From Trichocoleus sp. FACHB-46 (GTDB taxonomy: Bacteria; Cyanobacteriota; Cyanobacteriia; FACHB-46): DNA of 64,000 bases. A program made the position numbers and the translations under genes. Where the stretch lies: the NCBI RefSeq assembly GCF_014695385.1, contig NZ_JACJOD010000022.1, positions 1 to 64,000 on the forward strand, given 5' to 3'. Below the pieces are notes generated by a model that did no database searches, was not told the origin of the DNA, and was given only the letters and a program-made list of their open reading frames with translations. Positions 1 to 9,733 of this stretch are shown here, in pieces; position 1 is the stretch's first letter, and the number at the start of each line of letters is the position of its first letter.

Positions 1-3000
1 ACCCCACCACGGGTAACCCAGTGCGCCTAGAGATTGAAGCAGGTACAGGCAGTTCCTCTCCCTACAATCTGACTAATGTCAATGGCACCCTCTACTTCAG
101 TGCCACCAACAGCGCCAATGGCTCTGAACTGTGGAAGATTGACCCCGCCACGAGTAACCCAGTACGCCTAGAGATTGAAGCAGGTCCAGGCAGTTCCTAT
201 CCCTCCTCTCTAACCAACGTCGATGGCACCCTCTACTTCCGTGCCTACAACAGCACCAATGGCTACGAATTGTGGAAGATTGACTCCAGCACGGGTAGTC
301 CAGTCCTTGTCAGTGATATCTATCCAGGCACATCTAGCTACTATGACTATTACTCTGGTGGCTACTCTCCTAACAGTTCCTATCCCTCCTCTCTAACCAA
401 CGTCGATGGCACCCTCTACTTCCGTGCCTACAACAGCACCAATGGCTACGAATTGTGGAAGATTGACTCCAGCACGGGTAGTCCAGTCCTTGTCAGTGAT
501 ATCTATCCAGGCACATCTAGCTACTATGACTATTACTCTGGTGGCTACTCTCCTAACAGTTCCGATCCCTCCTCTCTAACCAACGTCAATGGCACCCTCT
601 ACTTCCGTGCCTACAACAGCACCAATGGCTCTGAACTGTGGAAGATTGACCCCGCCACCGGTAGCCCAGTGCGCCTAGAGATTGAAGTAGGGACAGGCAG
701 TTCCTCTCCTGACAATCTGACTAATGTCAACGGCACACTTTATTTTGTTGCTACTAATAGTAGTAATGGCAGAGAGCTGTGGAAGATTAATCCACAAACA
801 AATTCACCAGAACTCGTTGTTGATTTCAACTCCGGTGTAAGTAGTTCCAACCCAGTTATTCTTGGCTTTGAGAATGACAATTTATATCTCTCCGCAGACA
901 ACGGAGCAAATGGCCCAGAGCTATGGGTATTGGATGTCACTAATGACGCTCCTGTTCTTAGCAGTATAAGTAAGTTAGGCAATGAAGATACTCCCATTAC
1001 TTTCACAATTAGCGACTTTACAACTGCTTTCAGTGATGCTGATGGTGATAGCTTAAGCAAGATTAAAATCACAGCTCTACCTGCTAATGGCATTCTCAAG
1101 TTAGGTGAGAACGCTGTTATTCTCAATCAGGAAGTTGCTGTTTCCGCCCTTGACACACTCACCTTTGTTCCTGCTGCCAATTTCAATGGTACTGTCAGCT
1201 TTGGCTGGAATGGCTTTGATGGCAAGACTTATGCCACAACCTCCACAACCTTCACCCTGGCGATCGCTAGCATTAATGACGTACCAACTTTAACAAGCAC
1301 ACCCGCAGCCCTACCCAACAGCAAAGAAGACACTGCCTATATCATTAATGTTGCTGATTTGCTGCAAGACTTCAGCGATATGGATGGAGATATCCTTTCT
1401 ATCGCGGATCTAGCTGCGACCAATGGAGCTTTAATTGATAACAACAATGGTAGCTACACCTTCATCCCTACCGAGAACTTCAACGGCACCATCAACCTCA
1501 GCTACAGCGTAGTCGATGGGAATGGTGGCAGTGTTACGGCAACACAATCTATCACGATTGCTCCGGTCAACGATGCTCCAGTCGTAGCCAATGCGATCGC
1601 TGACCAAACTGCAAAGGAAGATACTGCCTTTAGCTTTACGATTCCTTCTGATACCTTCACTGATGTCGATGCAGGAAACACCCTCACTTATAGCGCAACA
1701 TTAGTAGATGGTTCTGCTCTACCACTTTGGCTAACTTTTGATACCACAACTAGAACCTTCAGCGGTACTCCTGAAAATGGTGATGTTGATAGCTTCAGCG
1801 TCAAGGTCATTGCAACAGATGGTTCAGGTGCAGCAATAGAGGATATCTTTACCCTTGCGATCTCCAACACTAATGATGCACCCACGTTAGATGCCACTGC
1901 CACTAGCATCTCCTACACTGATTCCAGTAATGATGACAGTTTTGATGTATTTGGCGGTGAGCTGACCAGCACTGATCCAGATGTCGGAGATACTGCTACT
2001 TATGGCATTACCGAAGGAGATGACAACAACGACGGAACCATCTCGAAAACTGGACTTTACGGCACATTAACGGTCGATAAAGAGACAGGTGCTTACACCT
2101 TCACCCCGAATGATGACGCGATCGAAGCTCTCAAAGACAACTCTTCAGAGGCATTCACGTTACTAGTCACAGATGCTTCGGGTGCCACTGCCACTCAAAA
2201 ACTCACCATCGACCTCGCAGGTGTCAATGATACTGCCAGCATTAGTGGTACGCAAATCGGATCTGTTACTGAAGACATCACTGTTATTGATGGTGCGTTG
2301 ACTGCCAGTGGTACTTTGAGTGTGAGCGATCGAGATACAGGCGACGCGAAGTTCAGCACCACGGTGACCCCAGTGGGCAGCGTCTTAGGCAGTCTCACTA
2401 TTACCGAAGCAGGTGCATGGGCTTACAACGTTGACAACAGCGCCGTGCAATCTCTGGGACAAAACGTCACCAAGCTTGAAAAATTCACCGTCACCTCAAT
2501 CGACAGTACAGCCACCCAAGAGATTACCGTCACCATCACTGGCACCAATGATGCTCCAACAGGTTCGCCAACCGTAACCTTAACTTCTGGAACCGAAGAC
2601 ACCGCCTATACCATCAACAAAGCTGATCTACTAGCAGGTTTCAGCGATGTGGACGGTGATTCCTTCTCAGTCAGCAATCTCACCGCTAATGATGTAGTAC
2701 TAACGGCAGATAGCAATGGCAATTATGTTTTCACGCCGCCTGCTAACTTCAACGGCTCGGTGACATTGAACTACAACGTAGTCGATGGTAAAGGTGGTTC
2801 TAGAGCAGCAACTCAGTCCTTTGCGCTGGCTCCTGTCAATGATGCAGCAGTTCTCTCCTCAGCTAATGTCGCACTGAGCGAGACCAATGCAGTGCTCTCA
2901 ACCAGCGGCAAGCTAAGCATCAGCGATGTGGACAATACAGCTGAGTTTGTGGCTCAAGCTGATGTGGCTGGTAGCTATGGTCAGTTCTCCATCGACAAGG

Positions 3001-4142
3001 ATGGCACCTGGTCTTACGCCGCTAACGAAGCCTACAACTCTCTCAATGTAGGTGATTCAGTTGCTGACACCTTCACCGTCAAGGCAGTTGATGGCACCGC
3101 GACCAGCGTCCAGGTCACCATCAGTGGCACCAACGATGCTCCCACTGCTACTAACGATAACCTCATCACAAGTGAAGACATCCCCTTGGTGATCAGTGCA
3201 GCGACCCTCTTAGGAAACGATGTAGATGTAGATTTGGGCGATATGCTCAGCGTTACCACAGTCACACAGCCAAGCCAAGGCGGGTTGGTTGACAATGGCA
3301 ATGGCACCTACACCTACACCCCCAATGCCAACTACAACGGGGTAGATAGCTTCGCTTACACGATGCGCGATCGCGAGGGTGCAACCAGCACAGCTACCGT
3401 GAATCTCACGATTAATGCTGTGAATGATAACCCAGATGCCATCAATGACATCGTCACCGCTCGTCAAAGCACAGCTAAAACCATCCTGGCGGCTGACTTA
3501 CTCGCTAACGATGCTGACATTGAAGGAGATGCCCTCAACCTAACTCAAGTTCAAAATGCTCAAAACGGTACAGTTGCCCTCGATAGTAACGGCAATGTCG
3601 TCTTCACAGCGAATGCCAACGTCGCAACTGCCAGCTTTGAATATACTCTCAGTGATGGTAAGGGCGGAACTGATATCGCATTTGTGAGTGTATTGGTTGG
3701 CATGGTTGACGATGGCGGCAACGGCCAAGATACCATGAACGGTACGGCTGGAGATGATGTGCTCAACGGCGGCAATGGTGATGATATCTTACGAGGTTTT
3801 GCTGGGGACGATAAGTTGTTGGGTGGCAATGGTATAGATAACTTACAAGGTGGAGAAGGTAAAGACTGGCTGTATGGTGGACGTGGTAATGACCTGCTGA
3901 ACGGTGGTTTAGGACGTGATACCTTTGTGCTAATTTCCCAAAATGGCACAGACACCATTCAGGACTTCACTGATGGCGAAGACCAAATTGGTTTAGCTGA
4001 GGGTCTGACTTTCGGGCAACTAACGGTTAGCTCTAGCAACGGCAATACGCTCATCGCTAAGAACGGTGGAGACGTGCTAGCAATCTTGTCAGGAGTTAAC
4101 TCTAGTCTGATTACCCAAGCCGACTTCATCAGCGTCGTGTAG
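1..4142 (+). CDS. RTX/cadherin-like giant exoprotein, 5' end outside window
   Basis: The reading frame is open to the left edge of the window, so the true start lies upstream; the first in-frame start-like codon, a GTG at 21, sits inside a repeat. Seen, in order: about six ELWKI-type repeats of roughly 45-60 residues (to about residue 310, counting from position 21); a long series of cadherin-like/VCBS-type modules joined by 'NDAP' linkers (about 310-1230); four or more glycine/aspartate-rich RTX nonapeptide repeats (about 1235-1300); and a hydrophobic C-terminal tail of the type that carries type I secretion signals. Such proteins are exported by an ABC/MFP/TolC channel and fold on Ca2+ as surface adhesins or S-layer-like proteins; that role is inferred. 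Two exactly repeated 183-bp units sit at 191-556. Confidence 0.9.
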   Translation, partial: PTTGNPVRLEIEAGTGSSSPYNLTNVNGTLYFSATNSANGSELWKIDPATSNPVRLEIEAGPGSSYPSSLTNVDGTLYFRAYNSTNGYELWKIDSSTGSPVLVSDIYPGTSSYYDYYSGGYSPNSSYPSSLTNVDGTLYFRAYNSTNGYELWKIDSSTGSPVLVSDIYPGTSSYYDYYSGGYSPNSSDPSSLTNVNGTLYFRAYNSTNGSELWKIDPATGSPVRLEIEVGTGSSSPDNLTNVNGTLYFVATNSSNGRELWKINPQTNSPELVVDFNSGVSSSNPVILGFENDNLYLSADNGANGPELWVLDVTNDAPVLSSISKLGNEDTPITFTISDFTTAFSDADGDSLSKIKITALPANGILKLGENAVILNQEVAVSALDTLTFVPAANFNGTVSFGWNGFDGKTYATTSTTFTLAIASINDVPTLTSTPAALPNSKEDTAYIINVADLLQDFSDMDGDILSIADLAATNGALIDNNNGSYTFIPTENFNGTINLSYSVVDGNGGSVTATQSITIAPVNDAPVVANAIADQTAKEDTAFSFTIPSDTFTDVDAGNTLTYSATLVDGSALPLWLTFDTTTRTFSGTPENGDVDSFSVKVIATDGSGAAIEDIFTLAISNTNDAPTLDATATSISYTDSSNDDSFDVFGGELTSTDPDVGDTATYGITEGDDNNDGTISKTGLYGTLTVDKETGAYTFTPNDDAIEALKDNSSEAFTLLVTDASGATATQKLTIDLAGVNDTASISGTQIGSVTEDITVIDGALTASGTLSVSDRDTGDAKFSTTVTPVGSVLGSLTITEAGAWAYNVDNSAVQSLGQNVTKLEKFTVTSIDSTATQEITVTITGTNDAPTGSPTVTLTSGTEDTAYTINKADLLAGFSDVDGDSFSVSNLTANDVVLTADSNGNYVFTPPANFNGSVTLNYNVVDGKGGSRAATQSFALAPVNDAAVLSSANVALSETNAVLSTSGKLSISDVDNTAEFVAQADVAGSYGQFSIDKDGTWSYAANEAYNSLNVGDSVADTFTVKAVDGTATSVQVTISGTNDAPTATNDNLITSEDIPLVISAATLLGNDVDVDLGDMLSVTTVTQPSQGGLVDNGNGTYTYTPNANYNGVDSFAYTMRDREGATSTATVNLTINAVNDNPDAINDIVTARQSTAKTILAADLLANDADIEGDALNLTQVQNAQNGTVALDSNGNVVFTANANVATASFEYTLSDGKGGTDIAFVSVLVGMVDDGGNGQDTMNGTAGDDVLNGGNGDDILRGFAGDDKLLGGNGIDNLQGGEGKDWLYGGRGNDLLNGGLGRDTFVLISQNGTDTIQDFTDGEDQIGLAEGLTFGQLTVSSSNGNTLIAKNGGDVLAILSGVNSSLITQADFISVV
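191..556 (+). repeat. Perfect 183-bp tandem duplication inside the RTX gene
   Basis: Copies 191-373 and 374-556 appear identical base for base when compared by eye. A third, diverged copy begins at 557. The unit is 61 codons, so frame is kept, and it encodes one ELWKI repeat plus a Tyr/Ser/Gly-rich spacer. Absence of even synonymous differences points to a recent duplication or gene conversion. Confidence 0.93.
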
Positions 4143-4147
4143 CACAT

Positions 4148-4192
4148 AAACTGCGATCGCCTCTCTAGTCTTAGTAAAGGCGATCGCAGTTT
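4148..4192. terminator. Bidirectional hairpin terminator built on HIP1
   Basis: A 15-bp perfect stem (4148-4162 with 4178-4192) with a 15-nt loop. Each arm contains CTGCGATCGCC or its complement, and the stem ends are AAA/TTT. It lies between the convergent ends of the RTX gene (4142) and the PEP-CTERM gene (4210), so it can serve both strands. Confidence 0.8.
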
Positions 4193-4209
4193 AACTATCT
4201 CAGGTATCC

Positions 4210-7011
4210 CTAGCGCATCACCAACCGACGACGTGGGCGACGGCTGATCAGCAGTAGGGCGATCGCAGCTATCGCAAGTATTATTCCTGGTTCTGGAGTA
4301 CTCTCCATATTTTCTGGGCTGTCATTGTCGCCTACGCGATTGAAGCGGTCTTTATTTAGCTCAGCTTGGCGCAAAGCTTCTCTCTGCTCATCGTTGACCA
4401 GTACGATCATAGAGGAATAAGGACTCACGATCTTGAGTTGTTTCGCGATCGCATGAACCGTATCTAGCTGGGCAAGTTCAGGGTTCGCCATGTCTTTGCT
4501 TAAAGCCAAAATGAGCTGTCGTGCGGCTAGAGGAGCGAAGGTATCTGGATTTTTGGGAGTAAAACGTGGGGGTTTAGCTTGATTACTCGCAGGCTTATCC
4601 TGAGCACTTTCTGAAGGAGAAGTGTCTGGAGATGCAGTTGGAGGTGAAGCTGGCTTTTCAACAAACCAGGCATAGCCATCTGCCACTGTGACAACTTCTG
4701 GCCCTAAAGCCGCTTGAGTCGCTTGGCGTTGCAGAGCTGTGGGAAGATCAGAAGCCGTACCCCCACCATTGGCCTGGATAATTTTGAGGATGGTGTCGTC
4801 ATACGCGATCGGTTGTTCTCCCAAATGCACCATCCATAAAGGAGCAGAGAGAGTCGCGATCGCTTTTTGCTGATTCTTGCCTAGTTCGTAGCTACCACCA
4901 TCTGTTAGCAACAAGACACCATCATAAGCAGTGTCACCCTGTAGGCGGGAGTATTGTCGCAACATCTGGGTTGGTTGCAAGGTGCCGTAGAAGGCTATTT
5001 TGGCTGGATTGAACTGACGAATATCATCAATGCGTTGGGGTTTCGCATTAGCAGCTCCAGTGATATAGAGATCCGCATCATTATTGGCGAGGTTATTGTC
5101 AGCAAACCCGTGTTGTTTTAGCCACTCGACTGTCTGATTGAGTTCTTTGGCACGAGCGGACATACTGTAGGAGCTATCTACTACAACAGCAAACCGTTTA
5201 TTTTGCAAAGATGTGTAGTCTTTGAGAGTGACTGGTTTCACCGAAACCTGATAATTTCCTAGTTCAACTTGATGCGAAAGAGGGATAACTGTGTCGATCG
5301 CTGGTAGAAAAGCTGGTAGCCAATCTACTTGATTTAATAAAGGTGACTGCCCATTATAGAGACGTTGGGTTTTGCGGTTCCAAAAGACATTGCGCTTCTC
5401 AGTGAGTTGCGGTAAGGCCCAACCTTGAGGTTGTCGCATCACTTTGTAAGTCAGCCACAGATGCATCTCAGTAGGGCGATCGCTGGGTACCTCTGCTCCA
5501 GGCAATGGTTTAGGAGGAATAGGAAATGCCCGCAGACGGTATTGCTGCGGCCCTACCTGTTCTAATAATGCTGGATCAACGCGGCGTCTAACTTCTGTGG
5601 TGTAAACCTGCTCAGCGGCTCCCCGTGGGGAGACTTGAAACACAAAACGCTGGTCCAGGTTAGCAGTATCTCCCAACCAGATCCCAGTGAGAACGGCTGT
5701 CTCTGGCAGTGTAAAGGCATAGCGAATTTCCTGCTGTTGCGGTGTTTCATTTTGGTAAACCTCGTACAGCTCTACCTCAGCCCAGTCCCCCTGCTCGGTA
5801 ACTTTTAGCTGTTGCGATCGCAGCCAAACATTCTCCTGATCGATCGCCAACAAGCTGGCCTCTGGCGATTGCCGCCAAGGAGCTTCGGCAATTCTGAGAA
5901 TCGGTCGAATCGTGTCGGCTTCTGCCTTTTCAATCGGAGTATCAAAGAATTGAGCGTAAAGCTTCTCAGCTCTCTCGCGATCGTTGTAAGAGCCTTGATA
6001 TAAGAATGGTGCGAAGAGACAATTGTTCGCTTCTCGCCAAAACTGAGCGATGGGTTCTGGCAGAAATGTGTCAGTGATGTAGTAGCTGTTCTCTGAATAA
6101 CCAAGATATCGATAGTCTGCCAAATAAGCATTGAGCAAACCCGCCCGGATCACATCTGATTTAGCTACAAGAGCTTGGCGATCGCGGTCTGTCTCAGGTG
6201 GGCTTGATAGTAACTTAAAAGCTTGAATTTGCGGCTGTTGTAGAAAAGAGAGAAATAGCACTAACCAAGCGGTTAACCCTGCGATCGCGATTTGCAGTGC
6301 CTTCTTCTGGCCGTACTGTTCTGCAAAAGCTTTGAGGACTCGGTGCCCGGAGCGGATGTAAGAACTACCTAACTCAAAGGGAAAGAGGAGAAACAAAAAG
6401 GCGCTGAACCCTAGCAGGATGCCACCTGCCCCTGCCCACCAGTATTCCCAGTTCCAGGATTCCATTAGAGGTTTTACCCATTCAAAGGTGAAAAACCAAA
6501 GGACCAATGCAGGAGTTGCAGGAACGCTGTAAGACAATATGACGAGTCCAGCGTAGACGCTCAAGCCAATCAAAAAAGTATGAGCAATCACTTGTATGCT
6601 GGCGATCGCTCGATTCCGTCTGGCATAGCCATAGAGTAACTCTAGGTAAAAAGCGACAATGCCAACAACTGCAGTACCGAGAATTAAAGTGCTTGCAGGA
6701 TTCAGCCGCTGCCAAATAAATAGCCGCAACAGACAGAGTAGCAGGAGCGGCACTTCTACGCCAAAAAATAAGCGCATTAGTTGTAGAGGTTGAGCGCGAA
6801 ACCTCCGCAACCCTACAGCAGTAGCCATTGTGGAAACAACAATTAAAATCGCCAAAGTCAACAGTGACTCTGTGATCCAAGGATCTGCAAGATTCTCTTC
6901 GAGTAGATAAACACCTAGTTGAGGTAAGAGCCCAGCAGAGACAATGAATAAAAATGCAATGTTCCAAACCCAAAAGACGGTATGGAATATAGCATGGAGA
7001 AAATTTTTCAT
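4210..7011 (-). CDS. PEP-CTERM integral membrane protein with VIT and VWA domains (TIGR02921-like)
   Basis: 933 residues. The N-terminal ~270 residues hold about seven hydrophobic segments. A VIT-like beta domain (about 385-500) follows, then a von Willebrand A domain with a MIDAS-type DSSYS at about residue 607. A Pro/Ser-rich linker leads to a C-terminal sorting signal: PEP, a hydrophobic helix and a basic RRPRRR tail. That signal is recognised by exosortases in species that have them; a polytopic PEP-CTERM protein is unusual, and TIGR02921 was defined for this. Function is unknown; VIT/VWA pairs usually bind proteins through metal. The gene lies 99 nt downstream of a second membrane protein gene and is probably co-transcribed with it. 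No exosortase gene is in the window. Confidence 0.85.
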   Translation of the reverse strand: MKNFLHAIFHTVFWVWNIAFLFIVSAGLLPQLGVYLLEENLADPWITESLLTLAILIVVSTMATAVGLRRFRAQPLQLMRLFFGVEVPLLLLCLLRLFIWQRLNPASTLILGTAVVGIVAFYLELLYGYARRNRAIASIQVIAHTFLIGLSVYAGLVILSYSVPATPALVLWFFTFEWVKPLMESWNWEYWWAGAGGILLGFSAFLFLLFPFELGSSYIRSGHRVLKAFAEQYGQKKALQIAIAGLTAWLVLFLSFLQQPQIQAFKLLSSPPETDRDRQALVAKSDVIRAGLLNAYLADYRYLGYSENSYYITDTFLPEPIAQFWREANNCLFAPFLYQGSYNDRERAEKLYAQFFDTPIEKAEADTIRPILRIAEAPWRQSPEASLLAIDQENVWLRSQQLKVTEQGDWAEVELYEVYQNETPQQQEIRYAFTLPETAVLTGIWLGDTANLDQRFVFQVSPRGAAEQVYTTEVRRRVDPALLEQVGPQQYRLRAFPIPPKPLPGAEVPSDRPTEMHLWLTYKVMRQPQGWALPQLTEKRNVFWNRKTQRLYNGQSPLLNQVDWLPAFLPAIDTVIPLSHQVELGNYQVSVKPVTLKDYTSLQNKRFAVVVDSSYSMSARAKELNQTVEWLKQHGFADNNLANNDADLYITGAANAKPQRIDDIRQFNPAKIAFYGTLQPTQMLRQYSRLQGDTAYDGVLLLTDGGSYELGKNQQKAIATLSAPLWMVHLGEQPIAYDDTILKIIQANGGGTASDLPTALQRQATQAALGPEVVTVADGYAWFVEKPASPPTASPDTSPSESAQDKPASNQAKPPRFTPKNPDTFAPLAARQLILALSKDMANPELAQLDTVHAIAKQLKIVSPYSSMIVLVNDEQREALRQAELNKDRFNRVGDNDSPENMESTPEPGIILAIAAIALLLISRRPRRRLVMR

Positions 7012-7110
7012 GCTCGAACTCCAGCAGCAGTAAATTTGACGAGTTTATGAGCGGTGATCTAACAAGGACGATTTAGCAAAAGAGACCAAGATAGAAGCGA
7101 GGTAAAACTT

Positions 7111-7824
7111 TCAGAACCCTAAAATATTTTTCACGGCATCTAAAACATGGGAGTAAATGTTGCCTTCCAAGTTCCGAAACAGCTCAAAATCTTTGTTGGG
7201 TGCGCCGAAGAAGGGCCTTAAAATCCATCCCATTTGGCTACCCACAAAGCCATAGAGCACCAGCCAAAGCTGCAAAATTTTCTGTCGAGTTTTAGTGTCT
7301 GTTTGGCTCTCTAGTTCGGTGGGTCGCATTGCCTGATAGAAAGCATTCACGCCAATTAGGCCAGTCACCGCGAAAATCACCACATTGAGGAGCTTAAAGA
7401 ACTCGTAGTCTATAACCGACAGACGAAAAAAGAGAGTGATGGGGGCAAAGCTACAGAGCAACAAGCTGATCAGTGAAACAGACGACAATAACAAGGCAAA
7501 ATGTTGAGCAAAGCTGCGGTTGGAGCCAAAAAGGATATTGAAGAAATACAGCGTCGGCAGGCAAATTACCAAAGTAATTAAGTACAACGCAGGTAACTTG
7601 ATGGCAGAAGCTACAATTTGCAGCCCGCCTGTAAAAGAACCAATCACGGCTCCATAAACTGTAAATAAAATCGAGCTGGCAACCAGCAGGGCAATAATTT
7701 TTTGTTCTAGCTTAATTCCCTGATTTACTTCCTCCATAAACCCTGGGCGATCGCGCAAGAGCTGCATCAATATCCCAAAGTAACCCCCAACATGCCCTCC
7801 AACCTGACCCCTAGCGTGCCCCAT
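7111..7824 (-). CDS. Polytopic membrane protein of unknown function
   Basis: 237 residues from the chosen ATG at 7824, which has a GAGGGAGA Shine-Dalgarno a few bases upstream; a TTG 60 bases earlier lacks one. Four to five hydrophobic segments fill residues ~45-200, after an N-terminus rich in Gly/His. I recall cyanobacterial relatives labelled 'actin-binding WH2 domain' in databases, a label I consider unreliable; I see no WH2 motif. The gene is just upstream of the PEP-CTERM VIT/VWA gene on the same strand, so the two may work together in the membrane. No catalytic motif is visible. Confidence 0.75.
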   Translation of the reverse strand: MGHARGQVGGHVGGYFGILMQLLRDRPGFMEEVNQGIKLEQKIIALLVASSILFTVYGAVIGSFTGGLQIVASAIKLPALYLITLVICLPTLYFFNILFGSNRSFAQHFALLLSSVSLISLLLCSFAPITLFFRLSVIDYEFFKLLNVVIFAVTGLIGVNAFYQAMRPTELESQTDTKTRQKILQLWLVLYGFVGSQMGWILRPFFGAPNKDFELFRNLEGNIYSHVLDAVKNILGF

Positions 7825-8012
7825 ATTTTCTCCCTCTGCGATTTGCTGTAGCCAGCAGTTCACTTTTCTCTCAGGCGATCGCAAACAAATTTTGGGAGTT
7901 ACACTCAGGCTTTACTGAAACTTTATATTGGCGAATGAAACGAAATGGTTTATCAATAAGAAGCCATGAAGTAGTGCCATTCAGTGGTGCATGTAGAGAT
8001 CATTGAGCAGCC

Positions 8013-8687
8013 ATGAGTGAACGGGACGAACAACTGAGGCAACTAGTTGCGGCAGTCTGCCAAGCGACTCCTCAAACTTGGCAATGGCAACAAGCCATGA
8101 CGCTTTTGCTGACCCAAGTGCTGGCTCTGCCCGGTTTGGCGCGCTCTAGTCATCCCAACTATGCCGATGTCCTCAACGAAACGCTGAGCGAGTTGGGCGA
8201 TCGCCTCTGTAGCGAGTTTCAGCCCCAACCGAATTTGTCTTTTGAAACGAGTCTAGTCGCCTGGATCAATAAAAAACTCCGCTTAAAATATCGAGTCCAA
8301 GAACTCCACAGTCCTACTCAGCCAACTCCGTTACCTTTAGAAGTAGACCTGCCCGCCACGGCTGCTTGCACTATCTGGGAACTAGATGCCGAGATTGAAC
8401 AAAAACAGCAACAGCGCCGAGCTATGCGGGTGGGTCAGCAGTTGCAGCAATATGTCGAGCAAGACCCTGAAGCTAAATTGCGGCAATGCCATCCCGGCGC
8501 TTATCCTCAAGCTCATGCTCAATTCCTGACTCAACGCTTACTGTTGAAGTCGCCGCCAGACAAATTAACGGCGATCGCCCGTGAGCTAGAAGTGCCTTAC
8601 CAAGCGCTTTACTGGCATTGGAAACAGAAAGTTTTACCTTTGTTGCAAGAAATCGCCCAAAATTTCGGCTACCAACCCGATAAATAG
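8013..8687 (+). CDS. Sigma-70-like factor of module A
   Basis: 224 residues. An N-terminal helical part (about 45-100) contains a region-2-like pattern (acidic DVLNETL, then WINKKLRLKYR). A C-terminal helix-turn-helix-like segment (AIARELEVPYQALYWHWK, about 190-207) resembles sigma region 4. It is clearly paralogous to the protein at 57241-57888: both begin with a DxQLRQLV motif, share the domain order and end in a region-4-like helix. The family is loosely sigma-like, so promoter recognition is an inference. The stop is 2 nt before the DUF1822 gene, giving an operon sigma-like/DUF1822/CHAT. The start ATG at 8013 has only a weak ribosome-binding site. Confidence 0.75.
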   Translation: MSERDEQLRQLVAAVCQATPQTWQWQQAMTLLLTQVLALPGLARSSHPNYADVLNETLSELGDRLCSEFQPQPNLSFETSLVAWINKKLRLKYRVQELHSPTQPTPLPLEVDLPATAACTIWELDAEIEQKQQQRRAMRVGQQLQQYVEQDPEAKLRQCHPGAYPQAHAQFLTQRLLLKSPPDKLTAIARELEVPYQALYWHWKQKVLPLLQEIAQNFGYQPDK

Positions 8688-8689
8688 GT

Positions 8690-9733
8690 ATGAACAGCAC
8701 TCACACTCCACTCCTCACCGTTCCTCTCAGCCGCGATGCCCATGCTTGGGCGCGGAAATTCGCCGCTGAGCAAATCAATCCGCATCATGGCAAGCGGGTT
8801 TATCTCAATACTTTGGCGGTCTACGCCGTTCACACCTATCTCCGCTGGATTCGCATTGCCACAGATCTCAGTCAAGGAGACAGTTGGCAGCTTCATTTGC
8901 AAGCAGTACTAGATGTGGCTGATCTAGTGATTCCCGACTTGGGAAAGCTAGAGTGCCGCCCCATTCTACCTGAAGCCACTGTTTGCCACTTACCACCAGA
9001 AACATTAGACCAGCGCATTGGTTACGTTGGCGTGCAATTTCAGACGCAGCTCGATGCTGTGCGATTGGTGGGTTTTGTTCCGGCGATCGCCCCCTCACCT
9101 TCTCCTCCCACCCAACTGCCTCTCACCGAGTTCCAAGCTCTCGCTAACTTAGTAGCCCACTTGCATCACCTTCAAAGCATCCAAGCAACTTCTGCCCCAG
9201 AACCACACATTGCGGCTCCAACTGTACCCGTGAATTTAGGTCGATGGCTACAGAACACTTTTGAGGTAGGCTGGCAAACTTGGGAAGATTTGTTTGGCGG
9301 CGATCTACGCCCAGCTTTTAACTTTAGAGGCGATCGCTCTTCACCCGCTATTGCCTCTTCTGAAGCTAGCTTGGAGCCATTAACAGGTATACGACGAGGA
9401 AAGTTAATTGAGTTAGGAGGGCAACCCACTGCTCATGTAGCCGCCCTAGTTGTGGGAGTCACTCCTTTAGCAGATACTTCTGAGATTAAACATGAAGTGC
9501 TCTTGCGAGTTCATCCGACTCGCGAGCAACGGTTTCTCCCGCCAAATCTGCAACTCATCGTGTTGGATGCAGCAAATCAACCAGTTTTGGATGCTAGCGG
9601 TACTCCCTTAGCGGTGCATAGTCACCAAACCGATAACTTCATTCAGTTGTTACTCAGAGGTAAGACAGGCGAACAATTCCATGTCAGATTAGTCCTAGGA
9701 GATGTCAGCGTCACCGAAAAGTTTGTGATTTGA
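8690..9733 (+). CDS. DUF1822 family protein of module A
   Basis: 347 residues, no membrane segment or signal peptide. The conserved core is seen twice in this window: YLNTLAVYAVHTYL (about 43-56), VADLVIPDLGKLECR (about 74-88), RIGYVGVQ (about 108-115), and a C-terminal beta-rich block with LLRVHP, FLPPNLQL and an ending in EKFVI. The paralogue at 57934-59061 keeps all of these. DUF1822 proteins are largely cyanobacterial and are often found beside CHAT genes; their function is unknown. Packing (2 nt after the sigma-like gene, 0 nt before the CHAT gene) suggests obligate co-expression. A role as partner, inhibitor or substrate of the sigma-like or CHAT protein is my inference. Confidence 0.85.
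   Translation: MNSTHTPLLTVPLSRDAHAWARKFAAEQINPHHGKRVYLNTLAVYAVHTYLRWIRIATDLSQGDSWQLHLQAVLDVADLVIPDLGKLECRPILPEATVCHLPPETLDQRIGYVGVQFQTQLDAVRLVGFVPAIAPSPSPPTQLPLTEFQALANLVAHLHHLQSIQATSAPEPHIAAPTVPVNLGRWLQNTFEVGWQTWEDLFGGDLRPAFNFRGDRSSPAIASSEASLEPLTGIRRGKLIELGGQPTAHVAALVVGVTPLADTSEIKHEVLLRVHPTREQRFLPPNLQLIVLDAANQPVLDASGTPLAVHSHQTDNFIQLLLRGKTGEQFHVRLVLGDVSVTEKFVI

Noticed and set aside
191-740. Regularly spaced repeats that might be a CRISPR array
   Set aside because: The units are 183 bp, in frame, and encode protein repeats; there are no short palindromic repeats with unique spacers.
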